From NCBI GenBank assembly GCA_032622095.1, contig CP136069.1:618001-682000 (forward strand): 64,000 bases of DNA. The letters are read 5' to 3'. The stretch comes from Siphonodentalium dalli. Its lineage: Eukaryota; Mollusca; Scaphopoda; Gadilida; Siphonodentaliidae. Each line of letters begins with the position of its first letter. Within the stretch, counting starts at the first letter, position 1. A program made the position numbers and the translations under genes. Positions 20,903 through 30,731 of this stretch are shown piece after piece. The notes below the pieces were generated by a model. The model worked only from the letters and a program-made list of their open reading frames with translations. It ran no database searches and was not told where the DNA came from.

Positions 20903-20953
20903 AGGCGATTCCATTTCTTGACGTTTCACTCTGTGTAACAATTCACGGAGACT
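16253..20953 (-). CDS. Exon 2 of a secreted giant repeat prepropeptide (in-frame part)
   Basis: A strong acceptor (TTTGATTTTTCAG) ends at 20954, and the exon starts in phase 0, matching the donor of exon 1. It encodes the end of a pro-region (SLRELLHRVKR, a furin-type R-x-K-R site), one divergent peptide, then about 60 units of 25 residues. Each unit begins H-S-P-F, has a Gly/Glu-rich middle (GGGEGGGEG), and ends K-L-H-R-E-K-R, giving another R-x-K-R site. I see the K-R pair kept in every unit of this part, while neighbours vary (R/W/T/Q/L, G/S/D). After the single-base loss near 16420 the frame changes and stops at 16253. With exon 1 the product is about 1,600 residues. By architecture it is a polyprotein cut into many similar secreted peptides (neuropeptide, mucus, antimicrobial or matrix classes are all possible). 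No known family recognised. Confidence 0.72.
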   Translation of the reverse strand, partial: SLRELLHRVKRQEMESPGLSSSKLHREKRHSPFTAGGEVGGEGLSSGKLHREKRHSPFTGGGEGGGEGLSSGKLHREKRHSPFTGGGEGGGEGLSSGKLNREKRHSPFTGDGEGGGEGLSSGNLHREKRHSPFAGGGEGGGEGLSSGKLHRQKRHSPFAGGGEGGGEGRSSGKLHREKRHSPFAGGGEGGGEGLSSGKLHREKRHSPFIGGGEGGGEGLSSGKLHRQKRHSPFAGGGEGGGEGLSGDKLHWEKRHSRFAGGGEGGGEGLSSGKLHREKRHSPFAGGGEGGGEGLSSGKLHTEKRHSPFAGGGEGGGGGLSSSKLHREKRHSPFPGGGEGGGEGLSSSKFHREKRHSPFAGGGEGGCEGLSSSKLHREKRPSHFAGCGEGGGEGLSSGKLLREKRHSPFAGGGEGGGEGRSSGKLYREKRHRPFAGGGDGGGEGLSSGKLHREKRHSPFAGGGEGGGEGRSSGKLHREKRHSPFAGGGEGGGEGLSNGKLHREKRHSPFIGGGEGGGEGLSSGKLHRLKRHSPFAGGGEGGGEGLSGDKLHWEKRHSRFAGGGEGGGEGLSSGKLHREKRHSPFAGGGEGGGEGLSSGKLHREKRHSPFAGGGEGGGGGLSSSKLHREKRHSPFPGGGEGGGEGLSSSKFHREKRHSPFAGGGEGGCEGLSSSKLHREKRPSHFAGCGEGGGEGLSSGKLHREKRHSPFAGGGEGGGEGRSSGKLHREKRHRPFAGGGDGGGEGLSSGKLHREKRHSPFAGGGEGGGEGLSSGKLHREKRHSPFVGGGEGGGEGLSDDKLHWEKRHSRFAGGGEGVGEGLSSGKLHREKRHSPFAGGGEGGGEGLSSSKLHREKRHSPFAGGGEGGGEGLSSSKLHREKRHSPFTGGGEGGGEGLSSSKLHREKRHSPFAGGGEGGCEGLSSSKLHREKRHSHFAGCGEGGGEGLSSGKLHREKRHSPFAGGGEGGGEGRSSGKLHREKRHSPFVGGDGLSSGKLHREKRHSPFSGGGEGGGEGLSSGKLHREKRHSPFAGGGEGGGEGLSSGKLHREKRHSPFAGGGEGGREGLSSGKLHWEKRHSPFAGGGDGGGEGLSGDKLHWEKRHSPFAGGGEGGGEGLSSGKLHREKRHSPFAGGGEGVGEGLSSGKLHREKRHSPFAGGGEGGGEGLSSSKLHREKRHSPFAGGGEGGGEGLSSSKLHREKRHSPFTGGGEGGGEGLSSSKLHREKRHSPFAGGGEGGCEGLSSSKLHREKRHSHFAGCGEGGGEGLSSGKLHREKRHSPFAGGGEGGGEGRSSGKLHREKRHSPFVGGDGLSSGKLHREKRHSPFSGGGEGGGEGLSSGKLHREKRHSPFAGGGEGGGEGLSSGKLHREKRHSPFPGGGEGGREGLSSGKLHWEKRHSPFAGGGDGGGEGLSGDKLHWEKRHSPFAGGGEGGGEGLSSGKLHREKRHSPFAGGREGGGEGLRNGKLHREKRHSPFAGGGDGGGDGLSGDKLHWEKRHSPFAGGGEGGGEGLSSANSIGRSVIVISSEAERMEARVSVAANSIGRSVIVLSPEAKMVEARVSVAANSIW

Positions 20954-21196
20954 CTGAAAAATCAAATGAACTGCATGTGTAGCCATATATTTACATCACA
21001 ATATCCCTGATATGGAATATAAACCCCCCAAAAATTATATAAATTGTGTTACGTTAATTGTCTATAGCTTTATTTTACATTTGACTGTATTCCAATACTA
21101 TTGTACGCACTTTCTTAATAAAACATCTACCATTTGTCACCAAGCGGCAAGGAAACTTATGTAATACCAGAAATATATTAGACAGCTTTCACACAG

Positions 21197-21234
<38 letters not shown>

Positions 21235-21775
21235 TTTCAGTTCAGACCTATATCGCCCATTATACATATTACATTATAACAAATCGGTTTTTACATAAAG
21301 TACATTATTCCATTGTTTAAACAATGCTGATTTTACCATGATACCTGGAGCACATATTGCCTTTAAAATAATGTTTTTGGATTGGAATAATCTCTCACGA
21401 AAACAATTTAAAATTGTTTTATTAACATTGCCGGTCATACATATACATTTCGGTCGCATTACAAAACCTTTCATACCCCATAAGTGCGGGGGTGATGGTG
21501 GGGTGAGGTGGGTGTGGTGGTCGTGCTGGTGTGTGGGGATGGGGTGATGGCGGGGTGGGGTGATGGTGTGTGGGGGTAAAGGTGGGTTGGGTCGGCGGAT
21601 AGGATGGGTTGGTATAGGTGATGATGGTGGGGTGGGGATGTTGGTGATGGTGGGGTTGCAAATGACATTTCAGGAACAGAGGAGTTTGGTCTGGTTCACG
21701 GGTGCGGACACCTCATACCGAGACCCATTATGTACGTCCCTGGCAGCGTTGCAAGCCCCAGAGGAGGGAGCTTAC
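20954..21775 (-). other. Intron of the repeat-peptide gene (822 bp)
   Basis: Donor GTAAGC at 21775 and acceptor TTTTTCAG at 20954, phase 0. Inside are an (AT)17-like microsatellite at 21199-21232 and a G/T-rich tract at 21481-21655 (plus strand) rich in GGGG and GGTGATGG words, with G-quadruplex potential. No other exon was recognised inside, though an additional small exon cannot be excluded. Confidence 0.68.
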
Positions 21776-21877
21776 CTGCAATAGGCCGTCCTGTTGTTCC
21801 TCAACCTTGGCGGCGTCATTGAGCACGGTGGGTATCCCCAATACCAGCACAGCTGCAATCATGGCGTACAGCTTCAT
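21776..21877 (-). CDS. Exon 1 of the repeat-peptide gene: signal peptide and pro-region start
   Basis: 34 codons from the ATG at 21875-21877 to a consensus donor (CAG then GTAAGC). The product starts MKLYAMIAAVLVLGIPTVL, a textbook signal peptide with a Lys-positive start and a hydrophobic core, followed by an acidic Glu/Gln-rich segment ending GLLQ. Exon end phase 0 fits the acceptor at 20954. Joined to exon 2, it supplies secretion for the dibasic repeat peptides and completes a classical signal, pro-region and cleavage-site layout. It is too short for ordinary ORF criteria, so it would be missed without looking for the donor. Confidence 0.75.
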
Positions 21878-21960
21878 GACTCACAGCATCAATGAGTGTG
21901 TCTGGAATATCAGCATATTTATTAGTCTAAGTGTCCTGCAACGTAAACCAGCTAATGAAA
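21878..21960 (-). promoter_or_regulatory. Likely core promoter of the repeat-peptide gene
   Basis: An AT-rich TAATAAATAT word lies on the minus strand at about 21915-21924, some 40 nt before the ATG, with ACACTCATT as a possible start. The motif is a weak TATA match, so this is tentative. Confidence 0.3.
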
Positions 21961-23254
21961 TCGGTTGGGATAATTCAGTGTTACGCCGAAGTCCTGTTTA
22001 TATATATATATATATATATATATATCTTCATATATCACATGAAACCCCTATTATATAATTAAAAAGCCATTACATTTTCCTTATCTCTAACTAGTGATGA
22101 ATAGGCGCGATATCAGTTGGCATCGCGCCAATAAAATTACCGCCCATCTTTACATTGATTCAGGCGGATTAATATTATTTCGAAAAGCCGCACATGACAC
22201 GAACACAGCCAATGCAAAAATAATTGCTTTGTTCGTTAATGTTAAATTATTGTCCAACTTCGTTGCACTAACGAAAATAGACATAACTTGGCAAATTGGG
22301 AGACTATATTTTCGTCGCTAGCACAGAGCTAGGGTAAATTTATTCAAATGAGGAAAAATCCCGCCACTGGATCCGGGCCTAAAGTCTGCTATAACAATAT
22401 GTATATACGGGGCTTCGATATAAAACAGCATTATCGCAATCGATTTCACTAGCTGGTTTACGTCGACGGAAACTTGAACTACATATTAATAATAAATAAA
22501 ATAACGCTTTTGTCGTTTAATGTTATGTAGTTATGCGTAGCACGTTAAAGTACATTTGTCTTGAAATGATTCGCTTACACTCATAATCTTAATCAATAAA
22601 CAAGAGTTATTGTTCATAATTTTAAACCAAGTAAAACACGAATAGTTTTAACCAATATATAAGTCTTGGAAGCAAACACCAGTCCTGTCAGTCAGACATT
22701 AAGTTGAAGAGCAACTTCATTTTCGTCATTTCCGTTGGTCGGTCAATTGGGACAAACAATACTGGTATCGTTCGAACTATGTCATTTTCACACGTATACC
22801 ATCGCTACATCTACAGAAGCGACCATCACTAGTACTACCACGTGGAAAACCAGTACAAACGACATTAAACTGATGTGATACATTTCAGTAGGGCTTTCTC
22901 TGCTATTTTAACACATTCTTCGAGCTGATTCTTCTGTAAAATCGCAGAGAAAATATCCTGATATGGGTCGATAATTTGGATCTTTGGCCTTATAATCACA
23001 TCATGTGTTATGATTTCTATTGCAAGCCAACCAGGACTGTTACGGTTATATACAGGAAATTATGCGAACAATTTCTGCACTTTGGGCCGAATATGGTTTT
23101 GTGTATCAAACATTTGAAACCCGATTATGACTGTAGCATATGTCATTTACATAACCCAACATGCATAGTACGAAATAATAGTATAGATATATGGTAACAG
23201 AATATTAAGTGACATAGTATACGAAGTATGTATGAATCGGACCGGGTTAGCCCA
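21961..23254. other. Non-coding upstream region
   Basis: A (TA)n microsatellite at 21999-22024. The remainder is AT-rich with only short unsupported open frames; I recognise no gene or element. Confidence 0.5.
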
Positions 23255-23770
23255 TGCAAAAAAGGGTGTTGTAGGGTGGTCCCTCAATACGCCCTAAACA
23301 TACACCCCACATATTCAAAATGGCGGCAGTCGATGGGGGTCCAAATTGGTCAAGGGCCAAGAAATGGCATGGGTCCCATAATTAAACTCCCTGGGAGTTG
23401 GCCATTTTGGATCGGGGGTGAGCGTGTGTGGAGTGTGTGTTTGGCGTGTTTAGGGTGTGATGGGTCCACCCTACAATACCCTTTACATGACCTAAATATG
23501 TCAAGGGCCCGAAAAATGGCATGGGGCCCTTGCTGAATCCCTCTGGACGGCGGCAATTTTGGATCGGGTTGGTGTGTGTGCGTGTGGTAAATATTTTGGG
23601 TGTCTTAATTGGGGCCACCATACAACACTTTTTATTTGGCATAAATCGGTCAATGGGCCGAGAAATGGCATGGGTCCCCTGTTTGATTCACTCTGGAAGG
23701 CGGCCATTTTGTATGGAAAGAGTGTAGTGGAGCCACCATACAACATTCTTTATTTGAGCGAAATATAAAA
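23255..23770. repeat. Degenerate tandem repeat, about 180-bp unit, three copies
   Basis: Shared words recur in order: a G/C-rich start, CCACCCTACAA or CCACCATACAACA, AATGGCATGGGTCCC or GGGGCCC, CTCTGGAAGG-like, then GGCCATTTTGGAT. Copies start near 23270, 23460 and 23610. The overlapping open frames on both strands are artefacts of the repeat. Confidence 0.6.
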
Positions 23771-24030
23771 TTTTCGAATACGGAATAGAATTAAGTCACC
23801 TTCTTCGCATACGTTGAGTGCAATCTGAAAACGGCGGCCATTTTGAAAAAAAGATGCGGTCATTCTGAATCTGTCGACCATTATGATTGGTTGAATCTGT
23901 CGATCATTACGATTGGTTTGCCGGTTTAAAACGTTCAGTCTTCACACTGACCATTCAATGGGATTAATGCCAAATTTCATGCTTGCATAACAAAGTGAAC
24001 GATTATGTATATTATTGATACTTAGCCGCC

Positions 24031-24088
24031 CTAAGGGTCTATTCTCATTGCACACGCGCGTGCGATTAATCGCAGCGTTTTTTAAGGT
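24031..24088 (+). repeat. 58-bp repeat, inverted partner at 39986-40043
   Basis: Starts CTAAGGGTCTATTCTCATTG and contains ACACGCGCGTGCGATTAATC. The reverse complement at 39986-40043 is identical over all 58 bases by my reading. The 16.0 kb between holds no recognisable transposase. Confidence 0.85.
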
Positions 24089-24099
24089 CGAGCGGCTCT

Positions 24100-24890
24100 A
24101 CCCATATAAAAATGTACCTGGGTAAATCGACCCAGGTTGTTTGGGCCGAAACCCAGGTAAAAATCTATCTACCAAGACATCCACCAACCATTAAGACCCC
24201 GCGAAACCTGGGTTTTACCATGATTTACCCACCTGAAACTGGATAAAAACCCTGGTTTGGATAAACCTGGGTGTAATTACCCAGGTGACCACACCCAGGT
24301 GTACCCTACCTGGGTGTTTCCCACCCAGGTCTACCCTGGTGTTTCCTACCTGGGTGTTTCCCCACCCAGGTGTACCATGGTGTTATTCACCCAGGTGTAC
24401 CCTGGTGTTTCCTACCTGGGTGTTTCCCACCCAGGTTACCTTGGTGTTATTCACCCAGGTGTACCCTGGTGTTTCCTACCTGGGTGTTTCCCACCCAGGT
24501 GTACCTTGGTGTTATTCACCCAGGTATACCCTGGTGTTTCCTACATGGGTGTTCCCCACCCAGGTGTACCTTGATGTTTCCAACCCAGGTGTACCTTGGT
24601 GTTTTTTTACGCCGGTGTACCTTGGTGTTTTCTTACCCATGTGGATTTCCCATTGAGATGCACCTGGGTTAGAAAACCCCAAGGTACACCCAGGTAAGGA
24701 AACACCAAGGTACACCTGGGCAGGAAAACACCAAGGTACACTTGGGTAAGAAAACACCAAGGTACACCTGGGTAAGAAAACACCAAGGTACAACTGGGTG
24801 GGAAACACCAAGGTACACATGGGTAGGAAACACCAAGGAACACCTGGGTGAATAACACCAAGGTACACCTGGGTGGGGATACCAAAGTGA
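24100..24890. repeat. ACCTGGGTG foldback satellite
   Basis: Units of about 30-35 bp built on CACCCAGGTGTACC and CTGGTGTTTCC run forward to about 24640, then appear inverted (CACCAAGGTACACCTGGGT) to about 24880. The two halves can fold on each other. It begins with CCCATATAAAAATGTACCTG, which occurs inverted at the end of the related block at 38400-38710. Open frames in it are repeat artefacts. Confidence 0.85.
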
Positions 24891-26431
24891 AATGATGAGG
24901 TTGGCAATGAAGTAGATTTTGATGGGATGCAGGGGTATTGTTATCAATGGAGTTGTTTTAGTATAATAGAACATTAAGGAAACTGATTGTGCAGCAATAC
25001 AAGTTTATTCAAGGACAACAAACTAACTAAAGATAAAATACATGTATAGAAACACATGTAATATATAAATATATAAACTCATTAAACTGCATGGGTTAAA
25101 ACTTACTGACAACAAGAGTTGGGTTAAAATTTTGATTAAAAAACACTTGCAAAGTCCCTCTTCATACATGTATATGGTATGTTAGGCAAGTTACATGTAC
25201 ATGTAGTTGCAATGTATACCGGTACATGACATACCGGTGGACACAAAAATCATTATTTTAGTTCCAATGTCATTTACCAGAATACATGTACATGTTGTAC
25301 CTTGCAACTGCATCTACAGTGAGGTAGTTTTGTCTCATTTAAACTTTCTAAATGGGTTTCTCCCTTTGAATGACATAAACTAATGTGAGTATACACATGA
25401 GCTGTGGTGTGAAATACACACCAAAAAATTATTTCTTAGGACATGTTTCCTGTCATTATCTTACTGCTTACAAATATAGATTTGTAATAATGTGCTGTAA
25501 TGCTCCAGAAATAGTCATATTTTGTCCTGGTTCATAAGAACATATTATTTCTTAGTGTTAGAAGGACATGTTGTCTGTTATTATTTGACTCATAAACCCC
25601 CAAATGTACATGTAAACAGAACATTTGGGAAAGAGACACCATCTTTATCCTTTTTTATATCAGTACTAAGTAGCAATATTGATCAGATAGCAAAATATGC
25701 TATAAATAGATTTCAGATGGTAGAGATTAAACAATCACATTAATTGCACCAACTCGAAACAGTTAACATACCCTGTATAATACAGACTATGATCACACAC
25801 ACCCCCACCCCGCTTTGGTATGTGATATTCAAGCCATTTTCAGGTGGTATGCTATATACATGTACATACCCAATGTTATCTGGTACTAGGATTTCACACG
25901 GCAATATAACCGGCATTCACGATTCAGAAAAAGGCTAGTATGCAGAAAATTATACAAATTTTGAGTATTTTCCAGCTTAAACAGACCCAAGTGATATATT
26001 TTTATCTAATTCAGTCTAATGGCTCTTGATATGTTGATGTTTTGGATACTATTTCAGCAAATGTGAGAAAAAGTGGCTTCTTTGGGGCATCAGCTTGTCT
26101 GAAAAATATATCAAGGTCCCCTAAATCCGATACTACATTTCAGAACAATCCAACCAGTGTCCCATGAAATGGTGGATAATAAACTATCATACCAAATTTG
26201 ATTCAGATTTGATCACACAAACTAAAATTATGATGCGGAAACCAGAAATTAACACGATTCTAAGTCGAATAAGGGCCATAACTCTCGCAAAAATGAGCGG
26301 AGCACACCCATATTCGAACTTGACCTGTATTTTTGGTCTGATAAACTTACATACCACATTTGGTTCAGATATGATCACACAAACTGAAGTTATCATCCGG
26401 AAACCTACAATTTTCAAAGTTTAAATGTCTA
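24891..26431. other. Non-coding, mollusc-like repeat landscape
   Basis: Several TACATGTACATGTA words (near 25193, 25283 and 25858). The part at 26190-26400 contains two related ~140-bp segments (CCAAATTTGRTTCAGATDTGATCACACAAACT) like those near 34480-34540. No gene seen. Confidence 0.5.
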
Positions 26432-26434
26432 TTA

Positions 26435-26767
26435 GGCGACACCAATTTTTAAGTCTGGTTTACGAACATGTGGGCTGATGTGGGGAGAAAAAAAGTAGAT
26501 GCAGGAGGGAAAAAAATAAAAATAAAAAAAATTGTCCCCCCCCCCCAATTTATATCAAGTAAATCTTGTGAAAAAAACCTTTTCGAATGAAATTCTGAAC
26601 CAAACAAGACATTTCTTGTCATGAAATACATGAAAATATGGATCTGCAAATGATCATAAGCAGAACCGGATGCGACAGCACATGAAAATCAGTACGCGTG
26701 TAAACAAATTTGGGACAAAAAAGTTGTAGGAGGTGTTCGTAAACCGGACTTAAAAATTGGTGTCGCC
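26435..26767 (+). mobile_element. PIF/Harbinger-like MITE, copy 1 (333 bp)
   Basis: Terminal inverted repeats start GGCGACACCAATTTTTAAGT and are about 33 bp long. A TTA target duplication flanks it (26432-26434 and 26768-26770). A 3-bp TWA duplication is the PIF/Harbinger hallmark. No coding sequence; an internal poly-C run at 26536. A second, inverted copy lies at 35827-36204. Confidence 0.8.
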
Positions 26768-26799
26768 TTATGTGTATATAACTCATATAGCTAACTATT

Positions 26800-27745
26800 A
26801 AAGGTGCTCAATCAGATTCGATGGTCCCCATATAATTAGATTCCAACAACAACATTTTTTTTAGAAATGCTGCTTCAGTAATATCAGAATCGATTAATTG
26901 CCCAAAAATAATGCTAACCACTGTCAACTACATGTATAGTATAAAATCGCCTGATACGTTATATTTATTAACATGCTGTTCGACGAAGTTTGACCTTATT
27001 ATCAACACAAAGCCTCTTCATTTTAGAGTTATCCATCTTCATCCGCAATTTGGTCTGAGACCGTCGGCTCGTCAAATTTTTCTGGGCCACTATTAAGTAT
27101 CGATGGTGATAAATATTAAAATTTCAAAAATTGATATCTAATAACTCTGAGCTTTGATACATGTAGGTGGGTCCCTCGACTTGATTAAAATATTGTTACC
27201 CCCCCCCCCCCCGATTCCATATACATGTATATGTGAATAGCAAATGAGGGGCACTTAATCGGATTATGCATCTTTAAACTGTATTTGAATTTAAAGATGC
27301 ATAATCTGATTAAGGGCCCCCTAAATTAATGCTCGCACATTACTATTTATTTGGACTTGGGGGGATAAAAGATATTTGGTACGAGTCGAGGAACCCACCA
27401 CCTATCAAAGCTCAGAGTTATTAGATATCAATTTTTGAAATATACTATTTTTCACGATCAAGAATTAATAGTGGCCCACGGTCTCGGACCAAATTTCAGA
27501 TGAAGATGGATAACTCTAAAATCAAGAGGCTTTCTGTTGATAATAAGGCCAAATTTTGTAGAACAACATGTTGATAAATAACATATGTCAGGCAATTGTA
27601 TACTTTAGTTGACAGTGGTTAGCATTATTTTAGGGCAATTAATCAATTCTGATACCGTAACTGAAGCAGCCTTTCTAAATACAAATGTATGATGTTGGAA
27701 TCTGATTATATGGGTATCATCGAACCGGATTGAGTACCTTTAAAA
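26800..27745. repeat. Large imperfect foldback element, about 0.95 kb
   Basis: The two halves are inverted copies (about 80-85% by eye) centred near 27280, where TTTAAAGATGCATAATC pairs with its complement. Matching blocks include ATTAGATATCAATTTTTGAAAT (right) against its inverse near 27120. Ends read AAGGTGCTCAATC and GAGTACCTTTAA. Probably a non-autonomous foldback transposon. Confidence 0.8.
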
Positions 27746-28883
27746 TGAACTGTATCCAGTATAAACATGTTAAACCTGATAATTAATTAGAGCATGCAGT
27801 CCCTGTTGACATGCGGTATCCGCTGGTAATCTTACCACAGTAATATGTGTTAACTGTGATAACCAAGTTAATTGTTTTTACCACAAAAATTCTGAATTCT
27901 ATCTAGACATTTTGAAACAATAAAAAAAAATTCTGGTGTGATTACAATGTCAACTTTAAAACAAAATTCATATAAACATCGCATGAAAAATACAGCCTAA
28001 CTGCAAATGTGAGGTGGACCACATTCTGCGGCAGTATAACTGACTGCGGTTGATCGCATGAACACGCCTGAATACTGCAGTAATACCCGAGTAATATAAG
28101 GCGAGTTGATTAATTAAAGCATAGCTGTAATTTTACATGTATGTTCTATAGACTTTGTTGGGAAAGAGAATATAGCTGTGCGACAATGTTAATCCTGATG
28201 AGCTAAGTTAGAAATTTTTCAATCGAAACCTCATAAAAAAAAATATAAATTCAGTTCTCAATTTTCGAACACTTCTAGGAAATTGATCAAAAATATTGTT
28301 AAAAGATGCCCATTCGATTTGACACTGTAAATATACCCTGTTCAAGTGTCCTGCTAATGTGCTTTGATGCGGTTGGGTCCTGCTTAATTGCTATGAATTG
28401 CACTACCCGCATCATAGCAATTCAGCAGGACCACCAGCATCATAGCATATTAGCAGGACCACTTGGCCAGTGGTAAAATAGTTTGTTTTCCATACGGATA
28501 TGTGTTTTCAAATAATCATGTAATGATATCTAACATACATGTATATGATCCCATTTATAGGTTTTATTCATCACGGCCACATAAACTTTGTATACAGACA
28601 GTTTTACCAAACTTAGAATTTTTATTAGGTGCTTTCATTGTAGCTGTAATTACTAGTATTAAAAGAGTGCTCAATAAAGTTTGTTTTATCATTTATGCTC
28701 ATTTGGAATTTGGATGCTATTTAATTCTGTTTATCTATATAATTGGCTGCACTGCTAAATTTTGACTCATTTCAGTCATTTGATGTCAGTACATGTAGTT
28801 GTCCATCGAAATGGCGAACACAACCAAAGACAAATTACAAGAGGAAAGACAACAAATACATTTGATGTGCACTAAAACAGATA
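27746..28883. other. Non-coding stretch with one small inverted repeat
   Basis: Around 28345-28460, TGCTAATGTGCTTTGATGC, GGTCCTGCT and AGCAGGACC words form a foldback. The rest is AT-rich with no recognised gene. Confidence 0.5.
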
Positions 28884-29045
28884 CAGTAGTGCCCTAAGAA
28901 ATCGACCCCTTAACCACAGCAGAATTATGTGTAACTTTTCAGGATTTACTCGGATATATGGCTTGTTGCCATTCATCGGAAAGCTCTCCCCGAGTTACCC
29001 GTAATTCTGCTGTGGTTAAGGAGTCGATTAATTAGAGCATTACTG
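28884..29045. mobile_element. Tc1/mariner-like MITE, copy 1 (162 bp)
   Basis: Flanked by TA on both sides; ends CAGTAGTGCCC and its inverse GCATTACTG. Long inverted arms contain CTTAACCACAGCAGAATTA. A second copy at 30525-30731 shares the arms, so this is a family. Confidence 0.78.
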
Positions 29046-30524
29046 TAGTTACAAATGTATGTCTAGCCTCCTGTTGTGTCACTAATAAGATCTTTAATTC
29101 ACATACGGTACACATGTACATGTACTATATACCCGTTCAAGCGTTTACAAGTGTCAGTCATCGAGAAACTGACCAAAAGTTTTGGTAGTATATAATATAG
29201 GCTAGCACTGCACTTGGGCTACATGTACATGTACTGTAAGTGATTATAATGTACTATTTTTATATTCTGCTGTGAAAGTGTTGCTGAATGAAATTTAAGT
29301 TTACCCCGATATTCTAAGTCCGCTCGACTAAGATGGGTTTTTTCTCGAAAACTGATATCTGAATATACATGTACGTCTTCCACTGGTTGGTATTCCCTCT
29401 AAATTGACTAATTTTAACTGATTAGATTAGCCCTGGTATGGAAAACTCTAACTGGTATAGCCCGATGAGCGGTTTACTGCCAACAGCGGTGATGATATGA
29501 TGACCAGCGTTGTGCATGGCATATGTTGATCCAGGTAAGAATGCTACCATACATTCTAAACATTCATTAAATATCTTATTAATAGTAACCCAAACTACAC
29601 AAGAGACTAGTATAACTAAGATTGGGCTCGATTAATGATGTGACACTTTCAGTACTTCATTTACTAGTAGCCTGGTACTGGTGGGCCTGGCTACAGATAC
29701 TTGTTTGGCGTGTTTGAGGCCTGTGGCACAAGGGCAGCAGAATCAATTAAAATTTCTCTTATTGTAGTGTAGTACATGTACATGAATAGTACCGGTAGTA
29801 CAGTACACAAAGAGGTATATAGTACCGGCACATGTACATGTATTCTCTCTGTTTTCACACATGTTTTTTTTCAATTTAACAACATGAGTCTTTTATGACA
29901 CATACTAAAGTGAAAGTAGGCCTACATGTATATAATGTGCACCCAGTATACCGGTACATGTACTGATATATTACATTTCAATACAGTCCGAGTACAATGA
30001 TATAGCAAAATTATGCATAGTAGAATAACAACCTTTTGTACAAACAGTCCTGACAATGATATACCGGGATATCATGGTGATAGTTCATACATTTGGAATT
30101 ACCGAATACCTGAGTTTGTGGATAGACCGCTTCATGCGATGTTAATGTGAATTTTTAGTTTTAAGTCGGCATTGCATACGGTAGTCCTATAAACCACACC
30201 AGAGAATAGCAATTGTCGGTCAGTGACCAACTTCTTATGTTTATGCAATCGATACAATCCGGTTCTGCTTTTGATGTCCAGTTCGATATTTGTGGTGTGT
30301 TCTTGTGCAAAAATATAATTCTAACCAATGCGCCAAAAATCAGGTTTATAAATTTATCCATTCTTGAGCAAGAGCAACTCGTAAAACTTGTATGGTATAA
30401 CATTCCAAACTGAGTATTTCTGCTATCGAACCATATGATAATAATGTTGAACCGAACATCGAAATCTGAACCGCATTTATGGATTGCAGCACGTGATGTT
30501 GAATAAACAGTTATAGAGGATATA
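29046..30524. other. Non-coding stretch
   Basis: Repeated ACATGTACATGTAC words (near 29115, 29220, 29775 and 29830) and an ATACCGGTAC word. No gene recognised. Confidence 0.5.
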
Positions 30525-30731
30525 CAGTAATGCTCTAATTAATGGACTCCTTAACTACAGCAGAATTATTTTCAGGATTTAGTCCGAAATATAGCTTGTT
30601 GCCATTCATCGGAAAGCTCACCGAGAGCTTTCCGGTGAATGGCATCAACCCATATTTCCGACTAAATCCTGAAAAGTTACCCATAATTCTGCTGTAGTTA
30701 AGGAGTCGATTAATTAGCTCTAGAATTACTG
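30525..30731. mobile_element. Tc1/mariner-like MITE, copy 2 (207 bp)
   Basis: Flanking TA duplication; terminal CAGTAATGCTCTAATTAAT and its inverse. It is more symmetrical than copy 1: GGAAAGCTC is inverted around its centre near 30622. Confidence 0.8.

Noticed and set aside
16469-20938. Very long plus-strand open frame through the 75-bp array (MTLLPMEF units)
   Set aside because: It starts inside the array at a repeat ATG, has no signal peptide, promoter or splice context, and exists because the 75-bp unit lacks a stop in that frame. The minus frame has exon 1, a splice acceptor, a stop and AATAAA.
21422-21661. His/Pro-rich minus-strand frame
   Set aside because: It is the complement of the G-rich simple tract; no start context or conservation, and it lies in the intron.
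24257-24974. Overlapping frames rich in P-W-C-F-L-P and G-V-S
   Set aside because: Translations of the ACCTGGGTG satellite on both strands; no gene signals.
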